NCBI GenBank assembly: GCA_007859745.1
Contig: SMLU01000001.1
Span: 1,798,001-1,862,000, forward strand
Source: Phycisphaerae bacterium RAS1
GTDB taxonomy: Bacteria; Planctomycetota; Phycisphaerae; UBA1845; Fen-1342
DNA: 64,000 nt
Direction: 5' to 3'
The notes beneath the pieces are model-generated. The model saw nothing but the letters and a program-made list of their open reading frames with translations, searched no databases and was not told the DNA's origin. Of this stretch, positions 25,637 to 32,955 are shown piece by piece (position 1 is the first letter of the stretch; the number at the start of each line of letters is the position of its first letter). The translations under genes and the position numbers were made by a program.

Positions 25637-28600
25637 TAGCGTCGAAATCGCTCGGACATATCACGCATACTACATGTCGAGCGGCGATCTCGTGCATGTC
25701 GAGGAGCGCTGCGCGACGGGCGGCGCTGCCTACGAGGCATCCGGGAATCTCCGGACCGTCACAACGTATGACGGAACTGACGAAGAAAAGCCGGCGGCGA
25801 TTCAGTACGCCGATGGGCGCGTCGATCAGTACGTCTATGGCACGTCGGACGCGCCGGGCCCCATGTGTGATACGGTCGAGGTGATCCACAGAATATCGAG
25901 CGGTCCGGTTGTCGGCAAGACGACCAGTCGCAAGTCCTACCGAACCCAGGATACCGGCCGGCTCCTTTGGGACGAGACGTACGCCTACATTTCCGGCGGA
26001 TCCGGCAACAGCTACCAGCTGATCGAACGGATCGTGCGACAATACGACGCCCGCGGCCGGGTCACGCAGACGGAGCGCCTGAACGGCGCAACGACGACCA
26101 CGTCGTACACGAGCTGCTGCGGAAACACGACCGTAATCGACGAGAGCGGAATCGAAATCGAGACCACCGTCGATCCGATCCTTCATCGAGTCGCGAGTCG
26201 CACGAAGCTCGCCGAAAACGCCAACCTCATCACATCGTTTGACTACGACATCGACGAAGAGCTTGACTTTCGCGTGCAGGAGGTAGCGACCGCCGCACCT
26301 CAGGGCTCATCCGAGAGCCTACTACAGGTTCGTTACGCCGATCTTGCCGGCCGATCCAGGCTCGAAGTCGACGACGCCGGCCTGCAGACGTTGCACGTCT
26401 ACGACGACAGTTGGACCAACGGCGACGGCCGCAAGGAAACGCTGACTCGTCCGGGCGAATTGGACGAAATCACGGAGTTCTACCGAGACAGCCGCATCAA
26501 GTCGGTGACCGGCGACGTGGTCGAGCAGCACTACACGTATGGCGTCGACGCGAACGGTCATCCCTGGACCAAAGTCGCGACTGGCAGCTCGATTTCAACG
26601 CGTTATGTGAAGACCATGTACGATGCGCTCGGTCGCGTCATCGCCGAAGAGCGCCCGGCGTTCACTCCAGCCGGTTCCAATCCGCTTGATCCAATCGTCA
26701 CGACATACGAATACTACCCGCCGGGAGGATCCACGCCGGCCGGCGCAGCGGGACGCGTGAAATCTGTGACGACAGACGGTCTGGCCCCGACGTTGTACGT
26801 CTACGACGAGCTGGGCAACGTCAGGTACACCGGATTGGACGTGGCGAACCCAGGCGAGCTCGACCTCGACGGCGCGGATCGCGTCAGTGAGACCGAAACG
26901 CTCTATCAGTCGTGCGGGTCGTCCATTTGTCGAGAAACGACCACGTCCGTCTACACCACCAACGACGAGCCCGACACGGTTACAACGGTTCAACGCGAGT
27001 TCCTGACGGCGCTTCCCTCCGGCATCGTCCGCTGGAGCGAAATCGAAGACGCCGCCGAAAACGTCACTGTCTCAAAGACAGAGCTCGACGCGGAAAACAA
27101 AACCGTCACGCAGAAGATGCAATACCCCGGTCAGTCGTCCAGCTTCGATGTCAGCGTGACCATCAACGGGCTGTTGCAGTCAGCAACGAGCCGCGCCGGT
27201 GTCGAAACCCAGTACGGCTACGACGCCCTGGAACGCCGCACGGATGTGACGGACGGCCGCGAGAACGCGACGACGACCGTCTACGACGAGGACACGACGC
27301 GCGTGGACTTCGTCGCCAACGCGAACGGCGACGTGGCCGACTACGTCTACGACGAGGAATCGGGCCGGCTGATCGCCGTCGGCAACCTGCTGGACGACGA
27401 CGAGTCCTACGTCTGGACGCGCTACGCCTACGACACGAGCGTGCCCGGCCATCCGCTCTATCGCGTCTGGGGCGACGTGCCGCAGCCGGTGCAGTTCGAC
27501 TTCAACGACCTGGGCGAACGCGTCGGCCTGCACACCTACCGCTTCGACCCGTCGAGCCCAGACCCCGGGCCGGACTGGACCGGCACGACCTGGCCCAGCG
27601 GCGCCGGCGACGGCGATGAAACCGGCTGGACGTTCGACGAAGCGACCGGGCTGCTGACCGCCAAGACGTACGCCGACGAAACCCAGACCAAGTACAGCTA
27701 CACGCCCGAAGGCCGGCTGCACACGCGCACCTGGGCGCGGCAGGTGGACAGCGCCGACCTGCTGACGACCTACGCCTACGACGAAGACACCGGCGAACTC
27801 GAATCGATCGACTATTCCGACACGACGCCGGAGCCGGACATCGAGTTCACCTACACCCGCACCGGCCTGACCGACGTCGTCACCGACAACCGGCTCGAAG
27901 TCACGCATGATTACGATTACGACGCCCTGCTGCACCTCGAAACCGAGACGATCAGCGAGCTGACCAGCGGCGTGCTTTACGAAAAGGTCATCACGCGCGG
28001 CTACAGCGAGATCGCCCCCGGTCGGCTGGAGAGCCTGCAGGTCGGCACCACCGGTGATCTCGACGCCGATTACGCCGCGGCGTACGCCTATGACGGCCCG
28101 ACCGCCCGCATGACGCGCGTCACCGGCCCCGGCCTGCCCAGCGGCAGCGGGTCGGACTTCGGCGCGTGGTACGGCTATCTGACCAATAGCGAGCTGGTCG
28201 AGAAGACCGAAATCAAGAGCGCCGCCAACGCCGTGCTGCTGCGGACGACGCGTGGGTTTGAGGATCATCGCGACCTGCTCACGTCGGTCGAGAACAAGTG
28301 GGATCCGGCCGGGACACCGGTCGTGAAGTCCCGGTACACGTACACGAACGACCGCCTGGCCCGCCGGACGTCGGTGCTGAACGAGGGCACGGCGTTTTCG
28401 CTGCCTTCGCCGCACACGGCGGCGTATAATCGGTACGGCTACAACGACCGGAACGAGCTGACGACGGCGTACCGCTATCTCGGTGACGACCTGGAAGACA
28501 CGGACGACCCCGTGCCCAACGAGCATTTCAAGTACGACTACGACCCGATCGGCAACCGCCGCGGGTCGTGGATGGGGCCGGAGGGCGAGGACCCGATCAT

Positions 28601-29111
28601 CGCCACGGACTACGGTTCGCCGAGCGGCGTTGCGAACAGTCTGAACCAGTACGACCGCGTCTCGTCGATCGGCGTGGACGCGCCGTCGGTGTCGAACTGG
28701 ATCGAGCATGACGAGGACGGAAATCTCTCGCTGACTCACGTCGGCGGCGACATGAACTGCGACGGGCAGTTGAACATTCTGGACATCAACATCTTCACGC
28801 TGGCGATCCTCGATCCGGGGCAGTACATGGAGATGTACCCGGAGTGCCGCATCGGCAACGGCGACATGAACGGCGACGGCGAAGTGGACATCCTGGATGT
28901 GAATACGTTCGTCTATCTGGCCGGCGCAAACAACAAGAGCACGCACACGCGCTACGTCTGGGACGCCGAGAATCGGCTGATCGAAGTCTGGCCGGCGGCC
29001 GACGAGGCGAATTGGCCGAACGGCACGCTTCGCAGCGAGTATGTTTATGACTACCTGGGCCGGCGGGTCATCAAGCGCGTCTACACGTGGGACAGTGATG
29101 AGGATGAGTAG
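25605..29111 (+). CDS. RHS/YD-repeat module B1, long core with dockerin insert, ends at in-frame TAG
   Basis: 1168 residues; the ATG at 25605 lies inside the IS end, and RHS sequence starts at about 25640 (VEIARTYHAYYMSSGDL). About 20 YD repeats follow, then the block DRLARRTSVLNEG-SPHTAAYNRYGYNDRNE-HFKYDYDPIGNRRGSW reused by all B cassettes. The dockerin-like pair is at 28741-28926 (GDMNCDGQLNILDINIF, GDMNGDGEVDILDVNTF). Translation stops at TAG 29109-29111, where copies B2 and B3 have TGG (Trp). The same frame resumes at once (29121-29717). Nothing precedes the core, so the original N-terminus is lost. Confidence 0.75.
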   Translation: MPQYASLGIGSSVEIARTYHAYYMSSGDLVHVEERCATGGAAYEASGNLRTVTTYDGTDEEKPAAIQYADGRVDQYVYGTSDAPGPMCDTVEVIHRISSGPVVGKTTSRKSYRTQDTGRLLWDETYAYISGGSGNSYQLIERIVRQYDARGRVTQTERLNGATTTTSYTSCCGNTTVIDESGIEIETTVDPILHRVASRTKLAENANLITSFDYDIDEELDFRVQEVATAAPQGSSESLLQVRYADLAGRSRLEVDDAGLQTLHVYDDSWTNGDGRKETLTRPGELDEITEFYRDSRIKSVTGDVVEQHYTYGVDANGHPWTKVATGSSISTRYVKTMYDALGRVIAEERPAFTPAGSNPLDPIVTTYEYYPPGGSTPAGAAGRVKSVTTDGLAPTLYVYDELGNVRYTGLDVANPGELDLDGADRVSETETLYQSCGSSICRETTTSVYTTNDEPDTVTTVQREFLTALPSGIVRWSEIEDAAENVTVSKTELDAENKTVTQKMQYPGQSSSFDVSVTINGLLQSATSRAGVETQYGYDALERRTDVTDGRENATTTVYDEDTTRVDFVANANGDVADYVYDEESGRLIAVGNLLDDDESYVWTRYAYDTSVPGHPLYRVWGDVPQPVQFDFNDLGERVGLHTYRFDPSSPDPGPDWTGTTWPSGAGDGDETGWTFDEATGLLTAKTYADETQTKYSYTPEGRLHTRTWARQVDSADLLTTYAYDEDTGELESIDYSDTTPEPDIEFTYTRTGLTDVVTDNRLEVTHDYDYDALLHLETETISELTSGVLYEKVITRGYSEIAPGRLESLQVGTTGDLDADYAAAYAYDGPTARMTRVTGPGLPSGSGSDFGAWYGYLTNSELVEKTEIKSAANAVLLRTTRGFEDHRDLLTSVENKWDPAGTPVVKSRYTYTNDRLARRTSVLNEGTAFSLPSPHTAAYNRYGYNDRNELTTAYRYLGDDLEDTDDPVPNEHFKYDYDPIGNRRGSWMGPEGEDPIIATDYGSPSGVANSLNQYDRVSSIGVDAPSVSNWIEHDEDGNLSLTHVGGDMNCDGQLNILDINIFTLAILDPGQYMEMYPECRIGNGDMNGDGEVDILDVNTFVYLAGANNKSTHTRYVWDAENRLIEVWPAADEANWPNGTLRSEYVYDYLGRRVIKRVYTWDSDEDE

Positions 29112-29120
29112 AGTCTGACG

Positions 29121-29717
29121 TTGGATCGCCGCTTCGTCTATGACGGCTGGCTATTGCTGCTGGAGCTTGACGGACTGGACGATAACGCTGTCATTCGCAA
29201 GTACACTTGGGGCCTGGACCTCGCCGGCCTGAACGGTTCGGTCGGCGATCGCACGTCAGCCGGCGGCATCGGCGGCCTGCTGGCAATGGAACAGGCTTCA
29301 GGCGTTCAGGAAGGCTACTCCGGCGGATATCTCTACTGCTACGACGCCAATGGCAACGTGACGCAGGTGCTGGATGCCGACACCGGCGCATTTGCGGTCA
29401 CATATGAATACGATCCTTATGGCAATCGTGTGAACACGCCAACGGAAGGCGAACTTGAACAGCCGATCCGCTTCAGCACGCGACCGTTTGATCCGGAGAC
29501 GGGTTTTGGTGCGTGGCTGTACCGGTTGTATGATCCAAGAACTGGGAGGTGGATCAGCAGAGATCCGATTGGGGAAGCCGATGGCCCTATGGATTATCAT
29601 GCTTATCATCGCGATGAAGGCAACAAGCGCGACCGTCCGCAAACGGTCGATACGGATGTACGCCGCAAGTGCTGGGTGTATTCTAGCCTGCGCAATATGG
29701 CTATGTACGAAAGCTGA
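29121..29717 (+). CDS. RHS core C-terminus of module B1, tip lost
   Basis: Same frame as the preceding ORF after TAG 29109: LDRRFVYDGWLLLLELDG, YDANGNVTQVLDADTG, YEYDPYGNRV, FGAWLYRLYDPRTGRWISRDPIGE. Directly after RDP it runs out of frame into the start of the small gene at 29581 (DYHAYHRDEGNKRD...), giving a meaningless 45-residue tail. So the tip was deleted and the core was joined to the immunity-like gene. With the TAG this makes B1 a non-functional module. Confidence 0.6.
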   Translation: MDRRFVYDGWLLLLELDGLDDNAVIRKYTWGLDLAGLNGSVGDRTSAGGIGGLLAMEQASGVQEGYSGGYLYCYDANGNVTQVLDADTGAFAVTYEYDPYGNRVNTPTEGELEQPIRFSTRPFDPETGFGAWLYRLYDPRTGRWISRDPIGEADGPMDYHAYHRDEGNKRDRPQTVDTDVRRKCWVYSSLRNMAMYES

Positions 29718-30039
29718 CCGGTATGTGGAGTGGCTGCGAGCAAGTCCAGAGCACATAATCGTGCTCGGGAGTTCACCGGAATTCCTGACTGAATCGCAGG
29801 CCATCCAGGCGGCAGGCCAAGTGCTCGCGCACGCTCACTACTGCGTTTCGGAGTGGTCCATGTTGCCAGACGGGCGGACGAGTGCGCCAGATGGTCGAAG
29901 AGACGAATATTTTGTCCGAAATGTGTCACGGCCGAACGAGGGATTCATACAGTTTGTGCGGGACAGTCGCGAGATGCGAACAGTACGCTTGCGGTTGGAC
30001 GGAACACTTATCAAGTGTGTCATCTGGAACCCGAAATGA
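29581..30039 (+). CDS. Putative immunity protein, single TM, copy 1 (orphan)
   Basis: 152 residues from ATG 29581. An N-terminal hydrophobic start and a second hydrophobic run (ASAGCILACAIWLC) are followed by a polar domain (RYVEWLRASPEHIIVLGSSPEFLTE, AHYCVSEWSMLPDGR, VRLRLDGTLIKCVIW). It is almost identical to the gene at 32002-32454, which follows the complete B2 tip. This copy follows a module whose tip is gone, so it looks like an orphan immunity gene that arose by tandem duplication. Confidence 0.6.
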   Translation: MALWIIMLIIAMKATSATVRKRSIRMYAASAGCILACAIWLCTKADRYVEWLRASPEHIIVLGSSPEFLTESQAIQAAGQVLAHAHYCVSEWSMLPDGRTSAPDGRRDEYFVRNVSRPNEGFIQFVRDSREMRTVRLRLDGTLIKCVIWNPK

Positions 30040-30540
30040 CTCGCGCAAATGCGTGTCGGCGTCACCACCGTCGCCGCACACGGCGGCGTATAATCGGTAC
30101 GGCTACAACGACCGGAACGAGCTGACGACGGCGTACCGCTATCTCGGTGACGACCTGGAAGACACGGACGACCCCGTGCCCAACGAGCATTTCAAGTACG
30201 ACTACGACCCGATCGGCAACCGCCGCGGGTCGTGGATGGGGCCGGAAGGCGAGGATCCGATCATCAGCACGGATTACGGCGCGCCGAGCGGCGTTGCGAA
30301 CAGTCTGAACCAGTACGATCGCGTGTCGTCGACTGCCGGCGAAGGCACGCAGGCGATTTCCAACTGGATCGAGCACGACGAGGACGGCAACCTGTCACTC
30401 AAGTGGCTGGTGGGCGACATGAACTGCGATGGGCAGGTAAACGTTCTGGACAATAACGCTTTTACGCTGGCCCTGTCGGACCCGCCGGCCTACGCGGCGC
30501 AGTTCCCGAACTGCCAGATCATCAACGCCGACGTGAACAA
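29600..30540 (+). repeat. Large direct repeat, copy 1 (immunity gene + start of B core)
   Basis: Nearly identical to 32015-32955 at a constant offset of 2415 bp, with only a few single-base differences seen (for example in the codons around 30150 and 30403). It spans the small gene and the first part of RHS core B2. Identity falls beyond the first part of the dockerin-like segment. Confidence 0.8.
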
Positions 30541-32032
30541 TGACGGATACATCAACATCCTCGACATCACGCCGTACGTGTACCTGATCCTGTCCGGCAA
30601 CTCCGGCGGCTACACGCGGTACGTCTGGGACGCCGAGAATCGGCTGATCGAGGTCCGCCCGGCGGCGGAGGAGGATGTGCTCGCCGACGGCATCACGCGC
30701 AGCGAATATGCGTACGACTATCTTGGCCGCCGCGTCATCAAGCGCGTCTACACGTGGGACGCCACTGAAGACGAGTGGAATCTGACGCTTGACCGCCGGT
30801 TCGTCTATGACGGCTGGCTGCTGCTGTTGGAGCTTGACGGCACTGTAGCACAGCCGCCCCCGGCTGTGATCCGCAAGTACACCTGGGGCCTGGACCTGGC
30901 CGGCTTGAACGGCGCTGTGGGACCGGTTTCCAACCGGTCAACCGACGACGGCCGGTCTTCCGCGGGTGGCATCGGAGGCCTGCTGGCGATGGAGCAAGCC
31001 TCCGGCGTCCAATCCGGCTACTCTGGCGGCTATCTGTTCTGCTACGACGCCAACGGCAACGTCACGCAGGTACTCGACGCCGACACCGGCGCGATCGCCG
31101 TCAAGTACGAATACGACCCCTACGGCAAGCGCGTGAACGCGCCGACCAGTGGCGAGCTTATTCAGCCGATGACGTTCAGCACACGGTCGTTTGATGCGGA
31201 GACGGGATTCGGGGCGTGGTTGTATCGACTCTATGATCCGAGGACGGGCAGGTGGACGAGTCATGATCCTCTGGGTGAACGTGTTGACCCGAATTTGTAC
31301 GCATTCGTCTGGCCCAACCCCGTATGCGTGATCGATCCGCTAGGGCTCCAACCTTTTGATCCACTCGATCCAGGCGCTAAGCGACCGCCTGTCGGACAGC
31401 CAGATTGGACGATTCCAACTGAAGCGATGGAGGGTGAGTGTGTGGGCGCCCCAACACACGTCGCCCGCCGGCGGGCAGAAGAGGCATGGCGACGCTATCA
31501 ATTCCATCTCGCTCGCGCTACTGACTACGATAAACGAGCTGCGCGGTATTGGCGATCAGTATACGAGCGGTGGGCCAATTGTGTGGCATCGCACGGATCT
31601 GAAGTATCGCTATGCCATCGGCGGATGAGCAAGGCCGGCACGGATTCCTCAACGGCGTGCCAGATCGGCGTCGCGAATTCCGTCGGCTGGTTGTGGGAGG
31701 AAGCAGCCCATTCCTATCTCAACACCAATCCATGTTGCGAGTCTGATGGTTACGGGCTACAAGGTGGCGAGGGCGAAGGCTCATTGCCGTCCAAGGAAAG
31801 CCCGATTTTCGCATGTCCTTATCGATGCGACAAGTGCCACCGACAGAACCGTGTGTTACAGTATGGGCAAGGTGCTGGAAAGCAAGGGCTGTTCGCGAGC
31901 GATGACGATATTGTCGATTGCATTAGGAATGCGAAGGCAAAGAGCGGCTATTCCATTACGTCATATAATTGTAATAGTTGGTCATCTCAGACAGCGCATG
32001 AATGTGGATTATCATGCCCATCATCGCGATGA
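30062..32032 (+). CDS. RHS/YD-repeat cassette B2, Cys-rich papain-like tip
   Basis: Core homology to B1 starts at the border SPHTAAYNRYGYN (about 30070); no own start codon in the core. The dockerin-like pair is at 30409-30606 (GDMNCDGQVNVLDNNAF...NADVNNDGYINILDI). Two REP palindromes are read in frame (VAQPPPAV; GPVSNRS), which B1 and B3 lack. The core end is LYDPRTGRWTSHDPLGE...IDPLGL. The tip, about 230 residues, has helices in its first half, a Cys cluster (CPYRCDKCHRQN), and ends SYNCNSWSSQTAHECGL. The N-C-x-x-W...C-G-L pattern parallels the A1 tip (N-C-D-N-F...C-G-L), so a related cysteine hydrolase fold is possible. Confidence 0.7.
   Translation, partial: SPPSPHTAAYNRYGYNDRNELTTAYRYLGDDLEDTDDPVPNEHFKYDYDPIGNRRGSWMGPEGEDPIISTDYGAPSGVANSLNQYDRVSSTAGEGTQAISNWIEHDEDGNLSLKWLVGDMNCDGQVNVLDNNAFTLALSDPPAYAAQFPNCQIINADVNNDGYINILDITPYVYLILSGNSGGYTRYVWDAENRLIEVRPAAEEDVLADGITRSEYAYDYLGRRVIKRVYTWDATEDEWNLTLDRRFVYDGWLLLLELDGTVAQPPPAVIRKYTWGLDLAGLNGAVGPVSNRSTDDGRSSAGGIGGLLAMEQASGVQSGYSGGYLFCYDANGNVTQVLDADTGAIAVKYEYDPYGKRVNAPTSGELIQPMTFSTRSFDAETGFGAWLYRLYDPRTGRWTSHDPLGERVDPNLYAFVWPNPVCVIDPLGLQPFDPLDPGAKRPPVGQPDWTIPTEAMEGECVGAPTHVARRRAEEAWRRYQFHLARATDYDKRAARYWRSVYERWANCVASHGSEVSLCHRRMSKAGTDSSTACQIGVANSVGWLWEEAAHSYLNTNPCCESDGYGLQGGEGEGSLPSKESPIFACPYRCDKCHRQNRVLQYGQGAGKQGLFASDDDIVDCIRNAKAKSGYSITSYNCNSWSSQTAHECGLSCPSSR
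30849..30868 (+). repeat. REP palindrome inside RHS coding sequence (B2)
   Basis: Arms CACAGCCG/CGGCTGTG with a 4-C loop, coding for part of VAQPPPAV, where B1 and B3 read LDDNAV. This is a direct case of a REP replacing or inserting into codons without breaking the frame. Confidence 0.8.
30921..30939 (+). repeat. REP palindrome of a second class inside RHS coding sequence (B2)
   Basis: GACCGGTT-TCC-AACCGGTC, encoding GPVSNRS. It has the same TCC loop as the A-cluster palindromes but different arms. Confidence 0.75.
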
Positions 32033-32454
32033 AGGCAACAAGCGCGACCGTCCGCAAACGGTCGATACGGATGTACGCCGCAAGTGCTGGGTGTATTCTA
32101 GCCTGCGCAATATGGCTATGTACGAAAGCTGACCGGTATGTGGAGTGGCTGCGAGCAAGTCCAGAGCACATAATCGTGCTCGGGAGTTCACCGGAATTCC
32201 TGACTGAATCGCAGGCCATCCAGGCGGCAGGCCAAGTGCTCGCGCACGCTCACTACTGCGTTTCGGAGTGGTCCATGTTGCCAGACGGGCGGACGAGTGC
32301 GCCAGATGGTCGAAGAGACGAATATTTTGTCCGAAATGTGTCACGGCCGAACGAGGGATTCATACAGTTTGTGCGGGACAGTCGCGAGATGCGAACAGTA
32401 CGCTTGCGGTTGGACGGAACACTTATCAAGTGTGTCATCTGGAACCCGAAATGA
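32002..32454 (+). CDS. Putative immunity protein, single TM, copy 2 (cassette B2)
   Basis: 150 residues from ATG 32002, overlapping the last 31 nt of RHS B2. Apart from the first codons it matches the protein at 29581-30039. An N-terminal hydrophobic start, an AGCILACAIWLC segment and a polar C-terminal domain suggest a membrane-anchored protein. Position directly after an intact tip supports it as the cognate partner of B2. Confidence 0.6.
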   Translation: MWIIMPIIAMKATSATVRKRSIRMYAASAGCILACAIWLCTKADRYVEWLRASPEHIIVLGSSPEFLTESQAIQAAGQVLAHAHYCVSEWSMLPDGRTSAPDGRRDEYFVRNVSRPNEGFIQFVRDSREMRTVRLRLDGTLIKCVIWNPK

Positions 32455-32955
32455 CTCGCGCAAATGCGTGTCGGCGTCACCACCGTCGCCGCACACGGCG
32501 GCGTATAATCGGTACGGCTACAACGACCGGAACGAGCTGACGACGGCGTACCGCTATCTCGGCGACGACCTGGAAGACACGGACGACCCCGTGCCCAACG
32601 AGCATTTCAAGTACGACTACGACCCGATCGGCAACCGCCGCGGGTCGTGGATGGGGCCGGAAGGCGAGGATCCGATCATCAGCACGGATTACGGCGCGCC
32701 GAGCGGCGTTGCGAACAGTCTGAACCAGTACGATCGCGTGTCGTCGACTGCCGGCGAAGGCACGCAGGCGATTTCCAACTGGATCGAGCACGATGAGGAC
32801 GGCAACCTGTCGCTCAAGTGGCTGGTGGGCGACATGAACTGTGATGGGCAGGTAAACGTTCTGGACAATAACGCTTTTACGCTGGCCCTGTCGGACCCGC
32901 CGGCCTACGCGGCGCAGTTCCCGAACTGCCAGATCATCAACGCCGACGTGAACAA
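32015..32955 (+). repeat. Large direct repeat, copy 2
   Basis: Partner of 29600-30540 at a 2415-bp offset. It places a second copy of the small gene and of the B core start downstream of tip B2, leading into cassette B3. Confidence 0.8.

Noticed and set aside
27180-28946. 588-codon minus-strand open frame inside B1
   Set aside because: Antisense of the YD-repeat core; its V/R/D-rich composition is that of a GC-rich shadow frame, with no domain. Same for 12238-13527, 6406-7821 and 18506-19555.
29882-30061. N-terminal extension of the B2 frame (also 32297-32476)
   Set aside because: Out-of-frame reading of the small immunity-like gene; it only appears because the core follows without a stop.
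29600-32955. Tandem duplication might be an assembly artefact
   Set aside because: Not excluded, but copies differ by several bases and flank different tips, which favours real duplication.
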